DNA of 64,000 nt from UBA5859 sp041940025 (GCA_041940025.1 JBGTSY010000006.1:62001-126000), one strand, 5' to 3'. Counted from the stretch's first letter, positions 35,421 to 43,123 are shown. Program-made: numbers and translations. Notes: generated by a model not told the origin, from the letters alone.

Positions 35421-35606
35421 TAACGGGTCGTAGCTAAGCAGATTTTGACCGAGTGTGGTAGATGCTCTGCATCGTACCACGAGGGAAAAATTCTGCTTTA
35501 GCGTGTTGTTAGGCAGAGGCGCAGTACGCGCGCTGCCGATACCCGCTGAAGGAACTTAGCTACGACCCGTTAAACAGGTGCGCGCGTAGCGCGCATCTGT
35601 TTAACG
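35421..35606 (-). repeat. ORF-less 181-bp cassette, copy 1
   Basis: It consists of an attC (35421-35514, cores TAACGGG and GTTAGGC) plus an 87-bp body to the next core TAACG (35602-35606). In cassette orientation the attC has a canonical L'' GCTAAAGC with one extrahelical A against L' GCTTAGC. The body holds a near-perfect hairpin AAACAGATGCGCGC / GCGCGCACCTGTTT. It also has an 18-base mirror of the R'/L' arm (CTTAGCTACGACCCGTTA). No reading frame of note. Near-identical copies lie at 36542 and 37624. Confidence 0.85.
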
Positions 35607-35680
35607 TTTACATAAGGGGCGCGCGGCTTTTGGCGCGTCCCAGTGAGCGGCAGCGAACGAACTTGATGTGCTTGTTAGCT
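35602..35680 (-). repeat. attC of the TIR cassette
   Basis: Cores TAACGTT (35602) and GTTAGCT (35674-35680), with inner arms GGCGCGC and TTGGCGCGTCC. It separates the ORF-less cassette from the TIR gene. Confidence 0.75.
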
Positions 35681-35705
35681 GTAGCATCGGCAGACAAGTG
35701 TGATC

Positions 35706-36473
35706 TTACGAAAGTATCGCGGCAGCAATTTTTTCTGCTATTGAGCCGACTGAATCTCGCTCCGTGGTGAAGCCCGCAAGATCTGGAAGAATGCCGCTGT
35801 ATTCTTTGACTTCATCAAAAGTCACGCCATGCAGAACGGGGATAAGCGTACTCTTGCTGAGCAAAACACCGAGCTCACGCTCAGTCCAGAACCGCCCCAC
35901 TAGGTACGCTGGAGTTAGCAAAGCAATACCGGTTCTGGTTTTGCGCAAGCCCGCATCCATTTGGAGTGACTGGCTGCGGCCAGGAACAATAGCGATTTCA
36001 TCGAACCATACGGCTACGTCGAGAGCTTCCAATTCATCACGCAGCTGGGTTGCCACTTCGCTCCCATCGATTTTGGCGTAGCTCAAAAAAGAGTCGTATT
36101 CACGCGGATCAAGGCTACCAACAGCTTGGTGGACCCTATCTGCTAGCGCTTGCTCTGAATCAGTGTAGCGGACGGGACTAGTCGAGGACCGAAGCCGTCG
36201 ATTTATATCGTCTATAACGCGCTTATTATGTGCGTCTGCTTTTCTGTTGTGCGCGTCAATCTTCGCATTGGCGTCTGCTACAACCCTTCGGTTGTGTGCA
36301 TCTACCTTTCGGTTGTGGTCATCAATGACACGCTGATTGTGACGATTTACGCGATCGACTTTGCGCTTGAACTCCTGTTGTGCCTTTCTATCTGCTGCTT
36401 TCAGGTCGCGCTCTAGTTTTCGCTGCGCCTCCCGCATTTTTATATTGATTTCGTTTATGTTGAATCGCGCCAT
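35706..36473 (-). CDS. TIR-domain protein with heptad-repeat stalk (integron cassette)
   Basis: The 255-residue protein begins with a basic helix (about 1-45). Then come about six heptads of the type AHNRKVD (about 46-95: HNQRVID, DHNRKVD, AHNRRVV, AHNRKAD, AHNKRVID), a polar coiled coil with Asn/His at repeated positions. After a linker, a TIR domain occupies about 120-255: YDSFLSYAKIDGSEVATQL, LEALDVAVWFDE, GRSQSLQMDAGLRKTRTGIA, and FWTERELGVLL with the Glu used by TIR NADases. It is a lone gene with its own attC. Bacterial TIR proteins often kill infected cells by NAD depletion, so an anti-phage role is plausible but unproven. Confidence 0.85.
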   Translation of the reverse strand: MARFNINEINIKMREAQRKLERDLKAADRKAQQEFKRKVDRVNRHNQRVIDDHNRKVDAHNRRVVADANAKIDAHNRKADAHNKRVIDDINRRLRSSTSPVRYTDSEQALADRVHQAVGSLDPREYDSFLSYAKIDGSEVATQLRDELEALDVAVWFDEIAIVPGRSQSLQMDAGLRKTRTGIALLTPAYLVGRFWTERELGVLLSKSTLIPVLHGVTFDEVKEYSGILPDLAGFTTERDSVGSIAEKIAAAILS

Positions 36474-36541
36474 TGATGTGTACCACTCCTTCTAGACCAG
36501 CTGCGAAGAATATAGCTTCACGGATTGGACCTTTTGATAGC

Positions 36542-36727
36542 TAACGGGTCGTAGCTAAGCAGATTTTGACCGAGTGTGGTAGATGCTCTGCATCGTACCA
36601 CGAGGGAAAAATACTGCTTTAGCGTGTTGTTAGGCAGAGGCGCAGTACGCGCGCTGCCGATACCCGCTGAAGGAACTTAGCTACGACCCGTTAAACAGGT
36701 GCGCGCGTAGCGCGCATCTGTTTAACG
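36542..36727 (-). repeat. ORF-less 181-bp cassette, copy 2
   Basis: Same structure as the copy at 35421, with one base change seen (AATACTG for AATTCTG in the attC arm). The attC spans 36542-36635. It lies between the TIR and the peptidase-like cassettes. Confidence 0.85.
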
Positions 36728-36790
36728 CCTAGCTCACCGGGAAAACGCGAGCGCAGCGAGTGTTTTTTCCGGTGGAGCTATTTGTTAGGG
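36723..36790 (-). repeat. attC of the peptidase-like cassette
   Basis: Cores TAACGCC (36723) and GTTAGGG (36784-36790); the arms include AGCTCACCGG and CCGGTGGAGCT, an almost perfect pairing. Confidence 0.8.
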
Positions 36791-37603
36791 TAAATGGCTC
36801 GCACGAAACTCCGACCACAAATCACTTGGGCTACCATGATAAACTGCTTGAAAAGCCTTTTTAAAGCTTTTGCCAGACTCAATATAGCGCAGCATCTTAT
36901 GAATGCGGCCCTCGGTTGACAAAAATTCAACAAACACTGAACTTTGGCGGTAGTTCATATGTTGCTGGAGCTTATTATCTTTACTTGCCTTGTGGCTTAA
37001 TGGCCAACGGTTAGAATACGTGCCACCTTTGCCAAATAACCCCGCAGAATCAATAGGAACAATATTTCTATTGGCCTTAATGGATTCTAACGCTTGAGCT
37101 TTACTCACAAGATGTCCGCCGCCACCATTTGCAGCAAATGTAGCAACACCATCGTGAAACCATTGAGGTATATAAAGCGCCCGCAATATTGAAATTTGTT
37201 GGAATAAATGCAAATGAGACAATTCATGCGCTAGATAAGGTTGATGCTGATTTTCGGAAAATGCGCGAGGCGACAAAAACAATCCGTACTCACTTACTGC
37301 GGCAGTGATCAAAGGATGTTTGCCCGTATAATTTGAGAAGCAATTGGGAGTATCACAGACATGAACAAATACGTTTTTAGAAAATCTTTCACCGTGAGCT
37401 TTTTCTACCAGTTTGATTGATTCATCTAACTCCTTGGCAACCAACTTGGCGTACTCTAACGCACCGTCTTTATACAAAACTCTAGGGTCTGAACTTAGAG
37501 AAGAAAACTCACCCTTAACCGGTGATTCCCCACCAAGTGGCTCAAAAAGGGAGCAACCGGCAAGCAAAAATAACAGTATTGATAAAGTCGGATAATTTCT
37601 CAT
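36785..37603 (-). CDS. Lipoprotein with HExxH gluzincin-like motif (integron cassette)
   Basis: The 272-residue protein has a lipoprotein signal (MRNYPTLSILLFLLAGCSLF, lipobox LAGC). An enzyme-like domain contains YLAHELSHLHLFQ (HELSH zinc motif) and, 20-odd residues on, IPQWFHDGVATFAA. In gluzincin peptidases of this shape the second motif is W-hE-G-A with Glu as the third ligand; here it is Asp, so activity may be altered. No transmembrane segment follows the lipid anchor. Cargo and substrate are unknown. The stop codon overlaps the attC core. Confidence 0.65.
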   Translation of the reverse strand: MRNYPTLSILLFLLAGCSLFEPLGGESPVKGEFSSLSSDPRVLYKDGALEYAKLVAKELDESIKLVEKAHGERFSKNVFVHVCDTPNCFSNYTGKHPLITAAVSEYGLFLSPRAFSENQHQPYLAHELSHLHLFQQISILRALYIPQWFHDGVATFAANGGGGHLVSKAQALESIKANRNIVPIDSAGLFGKGGTYSNRWPLSHKASKDNKLQQHMNYRQSSVFVEFLSTEGRIHKMLRYIESGKSFKKAFQAVYHGSPSDLWSEFRASHLP

Positions 37604-37623
37604 GCGCTCGATTGCTTATACCC

Positions 37624-37809
37624 TAACGGGTCGTAGCTAAGCAGATTTTGACCGAGTGTGGTAGATGCTCTGCATCGTACCACGAGGGAAAAATTCTGCT
37701 TTAGCGTGTTGTTAGGCAGAGGCGCAGTACGCGCGCTGCCGATACCCGCTGAAGGAACTTAGCTACGACCCGTTAAACAGGTGCGCGCGTAGCGCGCATC
37801 TGTTTAACG
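37624..37809 (-). repeat. ORF-less 181-bp cassette, copy 3
   Basis: Same structure as the copies at 35421 and 36542; attC at 37624-37717. It lies between the peptidase-like and the membrane-protein cassettes, so the three copies alternate with coding cassettes. Confidence 0.85.
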
Positions 37810-37879
37810 CTCACATAAACGGCGCGACGTCAGGAGCGTCCGGCGACCGAAGGGAGCGAATTTGATGTGATTGTTAAGT
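37805..37879 (-). repeat. attC of the membrane-protein cassette
   Basis: Cores TAACGCT (37805) and GTTAAGT (37873-37879). It shares AGCGTCCGGCGACCG and GGAGCGAATTT with the split attC at 32874. Confidence 0.75.
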
Positions 37880-38311
37880 GCCATAATAGTGTTTAATTGT
37901 AAAATACAGCGGAACCACAAAAAATATTGCAATCACAAAAATAATACTTATAAATTTATTCAAGCCGTCACAATCTGGTTCTGAAGCGCGTGCTTCTGAT
38001 GGAATTAATGATTCTTTATCCCCGCCTATGATTTCGCAGGCTTGTCCAGCAATATTGTTCTTTATAAGACACCCAAGCCTACTAATTTCCCTGTGTTCAC
38101 GATACACATACAACGCAGCTATTATGGCCGCCCCCCAAGTTAGAATTACAACTTCGACACCTACTAATGTCTTGTTGAATACCCAAGCATATAAGGCAAG
38201 CAGTGCTACCACGGAAGCTTTTTGCAAGGCGGAGCGTCTGGCAATTTCGCTTTTAATGGCATTGAAATCAGCCAGAAGGAAAGCAAGTAACTTTTGTTGT
38301 TTCTCGTCCAT
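37874..38311 (-). CDS. Small membrane protein of unknown function (integron cassette)
   Basis: The product is about 145 residues from ATG 38311 (MDEKQQKLLAFLLADFN); a GTG/ATG further up is possible. A cytoplasmic helix (about 1-30) leads to two close hydrophobic segments, VVALLALYAWVFNKTL and VVILTWGAAIIAALYVY. A soluble stretch and a C-terminal helix follow (ISIIFVIAIFFVVPLYF). The layout resembles small effector-type membrane proteins found in defence cassettes, but no family is recognised. Its stop overlaps the attC core. Confidence 0.6.
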   Translation of the reverse strand: MDEKQQKLLAFLLADFNAIKSEIARRSALQKASVVALLALYAWVFNKTLVGVEVVILTWGAAIIAALYVYREHREISRLGCLIKNNIAGQACEIIGGDKESLIPSEARASEPDCDGLNKFISIIFVIAIFFVVPLYFTIKHYYGT

Positions 38312-38333
38312 TCTCTGATGTCTTTGTTGCACT

Positions 38334-38393
38334 TAACGCCTAAGCTCAGCGGCGCGCGCCTTTGGCGCGTCCGCTGGAGCTTTTTGTTAGCTT
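38334..38393 (-). repeat. attC of the two-gene cassette
   Basis: A short 60-bp site with cores TTAACGC (38334) and GTTAGCT (38387-38393). The arms AAGCTCAGCGG and CCGCTGGAGCTTT pair almost fully, with an inner GGCGCGCGCC/GGCGCG region. Confidence 0.8.
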
Positions 38394-38401
38394 TATTGCT
38401 T

Positions 38402-38797
38402 TCAATTACCGACGCTCTCTACCGTATATGTTTCTTTACTTGAGGAACCATCACTAAAAGTATCAGTTACTGTAATTGAATTACCGTTTATCTTGTAATG
38501 AACCTTTGAATCCATTGCATGTGTACGCCAGCGCCCAGTATCTGACCCCCACAAAATTTGATTGCCACTCAATTTGCACTTGTATTTCCATTTGGTTTTG
38601 TCATCCTGACGGATATAAGAAAGGTAGATTGTTTCCCCGCTGGTGCGATCTATTTTGATTATTGCAGGATCACGCCCCATTATCTTTGCGATACCTGCTT
38701 TGCATATTTGATTTGTTGTAAATGTGCCTTTATCGGCTGCATGTGCAATTGAAATATTGATTAGGGCGACAACCACAAAAATGATTAACTTTTTCAT
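38402..38797 (-). CDS. Exported hypothetical protein (two-gene cassette, second gene)
   Basis: The 131-residue protein has a clear signal peptide (MKKLIIFVVVALINISIAHA). The mature domain of about 110 residues has two cysteines (NQICKAG and KYKCKLSG) that could form a disulfide, and beta-strand-rich YKINGNSITVTDTFSDGS. No family is recognised. A strong RBS (AGGAGG) precedes the ATG, 14 bases after the previous gene, so both share one message and one attC. Confidence 0.6.
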   Translation of the reverse strand: MKKLIIFVVVALINISIAHAADKGTFTTNQICKAGIAKIMGRDPAIIKIDRTSGETIYLSYIRQDDKTKWKYKCKLSGNQILWGSDTGRWRTHAMDSKVHYKINGNSITVTDTFSDGSSSKETYTVESVGN

Positions 38798-38810
38798 TTT
38801 TCCTCCTCAA

Positions 38811-39146
38811 TTACAGTAAAGTGCATGTGGCAATAGGATGATCACCACTGTAAGGAGAAAATATTTGTAATTTCCATTTGCCGTTAAAGCTTCTTGTTTG
38901 CTTTGCCATCATATCTACCACGCCTGAACATATTTTTCTGGCTTCACTGCTACTCGTTGCAATTCTTACATCAACTGTTGAACCCCATCCTTTAACCTCG
39001 CACTCAGTTGTAAGGCCAGTTCCTTCAAGGGCCGAACAAAGCCTATATGCATCATCCACTACATCTGCAGTTGCAGGATTTTGATAGAGCAGTCCTAGAC
39101 CACTAAGCGACATAGCCAAAATTGTTGAGTTGAGTTTTGTTCGCAT
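38811..39146 (-). CDS. Exported hypothetical protein (two-gene cassette, first gene)
   Basis: The 111-residue protein has a signal peptide (about 1-27, cut near ATADV). The mature part has four cysteines (RLCSALEG, TTECEVKG, KICSGVV, ATCTLL) that could make two disulfides. No known family. No attC lies between it and the next gene, so this is a rarer bicistronic cassette; two secreted partners acting together is a reasonable guess. Confidence 0.6.
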   Translation of the reverse strand: MRTKLNSTILAMSLSGLGLLYQNPATADVVDDAYRLCSALEGTGLTTECEVKGWGSTVDVRIATSSSEARKICSGVVDMMAKQTRSFNGKWKLQIFSPYSGDHPIATCTLL

Positions 39147-39168
39147 TGCGCTCTCCTTTTTTGTAAAG

Positions 39169-39254
39169 CTAACGCCTCACATCACCGGCAGCAGAAAGCA
39201 GAGCGAGGAACGAGCGGCGCTTTTTGCTGTCCGAGTGCATGTGATTGTTAGGTG
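39169..39254 (-). repeat. attC of the first (lipoprotein) cassette
   Basis: Cores GCTAACGCC (39169-39177) and GTTAGGT (39247-39253), with arms TCACATCACCGG and GTGCATGTGA. Confidence 0.75.
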
Positions 39255-39259
39255 CATTG

Positions 39260-40333
39260 TTACTCAAATTCTATATTGGTAATTTTCGCCTTAGCCTTTT
39301 TCGACCATGACGAAGGCGCGTAGTCTTCAACGGAATAGCCAAAATCTTTTACATAGTTTGGTTTTAGCGGTTTGTTATCCTCACCAAATGAATACTCAGA
39401 AACAAGGACCGGGTGAAAATCTTCTTCGCCTATAATTGTTCCTTCATCATTAAGAAAATATACCGTTATTTCAACTTCTTTTAATGATCTGTCTCCGTTG
39501 TTGACTATAGTCCCAAAAACCCCGGGCACCGTTTTTCCAAACCCGTACTTCTTTCCCTCTGATACTTTGAAATCTTTTAGGATGACGTTTTTTATATAAG
39601 CTTGCTTTTCTTCAAAAGACTCGATCTCCTGCTTCGTTTCGGCGATACCCTCTTTTGCCTCAACTATTTCGCTGTCAAGCGTTAATACCTCTTCATATTT
39701 CTTAACAGCACCATGAAGTTTATTAGACTTTCGTAGCTCCTTGGCGTCGGATAGAAGCGATGCGACCTTTTCTGCTTTTTCTCTTTCGGCTTTTTTGGTT
39801 TTCCAATCTAAAAATACTTTCCAGCCATCATCCTCTTTTACCAAGTGGAACTCTTCATTTTTTGTAGTGGTTGGGACTTCTCCAGTTTCGTATTTTGCTG
39901 CCAATTCCTTCTCAATCTCGGCTTGATCTTTGCCGCCAAAGGCGGAGCTAAAAGCCGCCCCCATAAGATCTTTGAACATTACGCCCATATCTGGAAGGGT
40001 AATTTCGACATCTGCTTTAGCTGTACTACCTGTTTCTGTAACTTTCAGCACCGTGAATGAGACGTTGCTTACAACAACTGCGGCAAATGGGCTATCTTCT
40101 TTCTCGTTCTCAGATTTGTACTCACTAAGGCCTTTGACAGATTTGTCTTCACTTGAGACATACCCGTATGCTTCTTCGGTTCGACCTTTCAGCGAAGCAT
40201 CGAGGTAGCTACTCAGAACCTCTTTTGGACCGGGTTGGCTTAACTCGCTGAGTTTGTCGCAACCAACGATCAGGAAAGCCAGAACGAAACCGGCCACTAT
40301 GTTCGTAATTCGATTTGTCACTATTCTCTCCAT
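39260..40333 (-). CDS. Lipoprotein of unknown function (first integron cassette)
   Basis: The 357-residue protein has a lipobox at LIVGC (residues about 21-25). After it comes a DUF4878-like domain with SSYLDASLKGRTEEAYGYVS and a Lys/Glu-rich helical middle (KAEREKAEKVASLLSDAKE, EAKEGIAETKQEIESFEEK). The C-terminal beta domain resembles FxLYD-type folds (GTIVNNGDRSLKEVEITVYF). The function is unknown; an envelope stress or binding role is possible. It is the cassette nearest the integrase and probably the latest acquired. Its ATG lies 8 bases from the attI junction. Confidence 0.65.
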   Translation of the reverse strand: MERIVTNRITNIVAGFVLAFLIVGCDKLSELSQPGPKEVLSSYLDASLKGRTEEAYGYVSSEDKSVKGLSEYKSENEKEDSPFAAVVVSNVSFTVLKVTETGSTAKADVEITLPDMGVMFKDLMGAAFSSAFGGKDQAEIEKELAAKYETGEVPTTTKNEEFHLVKEDDGWKVFLDWKTKKAEREKAEKVASLLSDAKELRKSNKLHGAVKKYEEVLTLDSEIVEAKEGIAETKQEIESFEEKQAYIKNVILKDFKVSEGKKYGFGKTVPGVFGTIVNNGDRSLKEVEITVYFLNDEGTIIGEEDFHPVLVSEYSFGEDNKPLKPNYVKDFGYSVEDYAPSSWSKKAKAKITNIEFE

Positions 40334-40340
40334 TTGTTTT

Positions 40341-40349
40341 GCACCTAAC
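40341..40349 (-). other. attI core (integration point for cassettes)
   Basis: On the minus strand GTTAGGTGC, where the array meets the integrase leader. G^TTAGG is the crossover point. The bases to the right (GTTAACTATATGG up to about 40420) should be attI proper. No LexA box matching CTGT-N8-ACAG was found ahead of intI, but CTAGA/TCTAG arms lie at 40381-40399. Confidence 0.65.
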
Positions 40350-40419
40350 AGTTAACTATATGGAAGACGATAGTATAACACTAGACAGAATCCATCTAGC
40401 GATTTACTATTTGCCTAGT

Positions 40420-41826
40420 ATGAATTCTACGATAAATACATTGAATCAGCAGCATAGTCCTGATAGGGCGATATCTTCTGGATGGCAACGGTATTTCGAT
40501 GCATTACTAGACAGAAAGGTGCCTGAGGGCGCGCGTCCATGGTTGGCACGGCATGCGCAATCCTTCGTCGAACAGTTAAAGGCTGATGACCGAGGGTTAA
40601 AGTCAGCTGCTCCGGCGGATCTAAAGGTCTTTTTGAGCGAGGCGAGCAAGGGAGGTTCGCTGCGGGATTGGCAGTTCCAACAGTGTGTGCAGGCGGTGGA
40701 GATATTGCTGGTTGATGTGGGTGAACTGGCATGGGCGACAGAGTTTGACTGGCAATATTGGCGTGACGCGGCGCAGGATTTGCCGGGCGACCATCCTTCT
40801 GTGGCGCGTCAGGTCGGCGCAATAGGCGATCGAGGCGCTGCCGAAAGTAAGGAAATAGCCGAGGCATTCGCACCCTTGTTAATAAAACTGGTGGAGCAGA
40901 TCCAGCTGCGTCATTACTCGATCCGTACCGAACAGACATACCGCCACTGGGTGGAGCGGTTTCTGCGACGTTTTCCGCAGGCGAGCCCCGATCTGATTGG
41001 CCCGGGGGAGGTTGAAGCGTTTCTTTCCGATTTGGCAGTACGTCGTAACGTCAGTCCGAGTACGCAAAATCTGGCGTTGACGTCATTGGCATTTTTCTTC
41101 TCGACGGTGCTAGAGCGACCACTGCCGGATATGGATTTCGCCCGAGCAAAACGGCCCCGGCGCTTGCCGGTAGTGCTAACGCGGGCGGAGGTCGAGGCGC
41201 TGTTGAGGGAAATGTCGGGTCTGTACTCGTTGATGGCCGGGTTGATGTACGGTACGGGTATGCGCCTGATGGAGTGCGTGCGCCTGCGGGTGAAGGATGT
41301 GGATTTTGGCTACGGCACGATCACGGTGCGTGACGGTAAAGGCAACAAAGATCGGGTTGTGCCGCTGCCGCAGCGTTACCGCGCTGAGCTGGAGTCCCAT
41401 CTGAGTGAGGTGCGTACCACCCACGAGACAGATCTTGCTGAAGGCTGGGGCGAGGTGTTTCTGCCCCATGCGTTGGCGGTCAAATACCCGAACGCGGCGT
41501 CTGAATGGGCGTGGCAATATGTTTTTCCGTCGGCACGACTGTCCGCCGATCCGCGCAGTGGTGAGGTTCGGCGGCACCACTTGCATGAGAACTCGCTGCA
41601 GCGCGCGATTAAACGGGCGGCCAATGTTGTAGGCATTGCGAAGCAGGTAAATAGTCATGCCTTGCGTCATTCCTTCGCTACGCACTTGCTCGAGGCAGGA
41701 TACGACATTCGCACGGTGCAGGAGTTGCTGGGCCACGCCAACGTGGCGACGACGATGGTGTACACCCACGTGCTGAACCGGCCCGGTGTGCCGCCTGTAG
41801 TCAGTCCGGCAGATTTCGTCGGCTGA
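40420..41826 (+). CDS. intI: Integron integrase IntI
   Basis: The product is about 468 residues from ATG 40420; ATG 40360 is possible. A tyrosine recombinase follows an extended N-terminal domain (about 1-150), longer than the about 320-residue class 1 enzyme. The core binding domain has LRHYSIRTEQTYRHWVERFL. The catalytic domain has GTGMRLMECVRLR (Arg), HALRHSFATHLLE (His, Arg), GHANVATTMVYTHV (His, Tyr). The integron-specific insert is clear: VFLPHALAVKYPNAASEWAW, QYVFPSARLSADPRSGEVRR. It is divergent from the cassettes. It looks intact, so the platform may still be active. Confidence 0.95.
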   Translation: MNSTINTLNQQHSPDRAISSGWQRYFDALLDRKVPEGARPWLARHAQSFVEQLKADDRGLKSAAPADLKVFLSEASKGGSLRDWQFQQCVQAVEILLVDVGELAWATEFDWQYWRDAAQDLPGDHPSVARQVGAIGDRGAAESKEIAEAFAPLLIKLVEQIQLRHYSIRTEQTYRHWVERFLRRFPQASPDLIGPGEVEAFLSDLAVRRNVSPSTQNLALTSLAFFFSTVLERPLPDMDFARAKRPRRLPVVLTRAEVEALLREMSGLYSLMAGLMYGTGMRLMECVRLRVKDVDFGYGTITVRDGKGNKDRVVPLPQRYRAELESHLSEVRTTHETDLAEGWGEVFLPHALAVKYPNAASEWAWQYVFPSARLSADPRSGEVRRHHLHENSLQRAIKRAANVVGIAKQVNSHALRHSFATHLLEAGYDIRTVQELLGHANVATTMVYTHVLNRPGVPPVVSPADFVG

Positions 41827-42249
41827 GATTTCCTGTGGCACCCGCTGCGGCACCATCGCGGATCAAACAAGGGACAGACGTTATGCTGTTCCTTCCTCTT
41901 ATTGGACACAATACTTAACTACTGATGCCTTCATGACGTGGCATGAATAGCAAGAGTGGTAGTAGCTGGTTTTCCCCACCACTCTGGGTAAGATAGTGAC
42001 GGCATTGTCGTCTCCGAAGATCTACCGGGATTGATTGGCGATTGCAAAAGCTATCAGTTGAGTGTGTATGAAGATGATGTTTCGGACTTTTAAAAACACA
42101 CCCATACAAGCCGGCTGCTAGGGAATGGGCGTTTTCTAAAAATGGCAGAGTAGCTGTTGAAGCGGGACCTGAAAAAGAAAAGATCCGCCCCAAAAGCAAA
42201 AGACTGGAATTCAGTCATGTGTCTCCGGAATCGCAAATTGCAAAACAGT
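41827..42249. other. Gap after intI
   Basis: No intact gene. A frame near 41994-42090 reads DSDGIVVSEDLPGLIGDCKS and is faintly reminiscent of small antitoxins (HicB/DUF1902-like), but too short to claim. Confidence 0.3.
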
Positions 42250-42528
42250 AAATCACTATATCTGAAGGGATACCGTGGCCCTGATAGTTGCAGAGGAATA
42301 AAAACAGCGGCCCGAATTGACAGAGTTTGCAGCGGAAGTTTCTGAGACTGCAAATCATTAGGAAGAGAGACTTACAAGTTGAAAAGGACATTTGCATCAG
42401 GGTATCGAATATACTTTGGTCAAGAAAACAACCAAATTGTCATTCTCCTAATGCAGAGTGACAAAGATCCCCAAAAAAACGATATTAGATCGGCAAAGGA
42501 TTATTGGACGGAACATAGCAGTTAAACA
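42250..42528 (+). pseudogene. RelE-type (HI1419-like) toxin, inactivated
   Basis: In frame: IKTAARIDRVCSGSF, TGA stop (42343-42345), DCKSLGRETYKLKRTFASGY, RIYFGQENNQIVILLMQSDK, DIRSAKDYWTEHSS-stop. These match the family pattern (ARIDR...GNFGDxKxxG, then GYRVYF, LLxGGDK, DIxxAxxYW). The expected Gly before DCK is TGA, one change from GGA. The first about 25 residues are also poorly preserved. It lies 22 bases before the antitoxin gene, the usual toxin-first order for this module. Confidence 0.75.
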
Positions 42529-42550
42529 ATGCATGCTTAGGAGAGGGAGC

Positions 42551-43123
42551 ATGGGACAAAATACAGTGCCCTATCAAGATATGATAGACAAAGAGTTATT
42601 AGATCCAGAATTTAAGGCTGAATACATCGCCGCCCTTGTAGCACAAGGCGACCCGCAAGCCCTATTGGTGGGATTGGGGAATATAGCCAGAGCAAAAGGA
42701 ATGACAAAGGTGTCCCGAGAAACCGGACTGAATCGTGAAAATCTAGACAAGATGCTTTCGGTCGAGGGAAACTCTGGCTTTCTTAGTCTGTTTAGTGTGC
42801 TAAAAGCATTAGATTTAAAGCTCGCGGTGCTAGACAAGCACGACGCGTCAAGTCAATCAGACTTATCACCAATGAAATTACACAAACCAATGCACCCCGG
42901 CGAATTTATTAAGCAAACTTATATAGTGGAATTTGGGATCTCTGTTGCTGAGGCGGCAAAGCACCTCGATGTGAGTCGCTCGACCCTGAATCGCCTCATT
43001 AATCAAGAAAGTTCGGTCTCTCCCGCCATGGCGTATCGATTGTCGATTGTGTTCGGGATGGATCCCGAGTCTTGGCTCAGAATGCAGTCTTTCTATGATT
43101 TGTGGGAAGTGAAAAATCTCTAA
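42551..43123 (+). CDS. Two-domain antitoxin: HI1420-like plus HigA-like
   Basis: The product is 190 residues from ATG 42551 (RBS GAGAGGGAG). Residues 1-90 are a HI1420-type antidote: DPEFKAEYIAALVAQGDPQA, LVGLGNIARAKGMTKVSRET, GLNRENLDKMLSVEGN. Residues about 97-190 are a HigA-type antitoxin: MKLHKPMHPGEFIKQTYI, SVAEAAKHLDVSRSTLNRLI, NQESSVSPAMAYRLSIVFG, and WLRMQSFYDLW. Two helix-turn-helix antitoxins from different TA families are thus fused. The cognate toxin of the first domain is dead; no HigB for the second domain is seen. Fusion recognition is secure; whether it still neutralises anything is open. Confidence 0.85.
   Translation: MGQNTVPYQDMIDKELLDPEFKAEYIAALVAQGDPQALLVGLGNIARAKGMTKVSRETGLNRENLDKMLSVEGNSGFLSLFSVLKALDLKLAVLDKHDASSQSDLSPMKLHKPMHPGEFIKQTYIVEFGISVAEAAKHLDVSRSTLNRLINQESSVSPAMAYRLSIVFGMDPESWLRMQSFYDLWEVKNL

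Noticed and set aside
35421..37809. The three 186-bp repeats as MITEs or IS remnants, because TAACGGGTCGTAGCTAAG has an exact inverted copy inside each
   Set aside because: There are no target-site duplications. Boundaries fall at attC crossover points, and each copy contains a canonical attC with an extrahelical base, so a cassette explains them better.
40350..40420. LexA box controlling intI
   Set aside because: No CTGT-N8-ACAG match; only a weak CTAGA/TCTAG dyad is present.
42157..42345. Independent 62-codon gene before the antitoxin
   Set aside because: Its last 20 residues are the front of the RelE-type toxin, continued in the same frame after a TGA; the earlier residues are noise.
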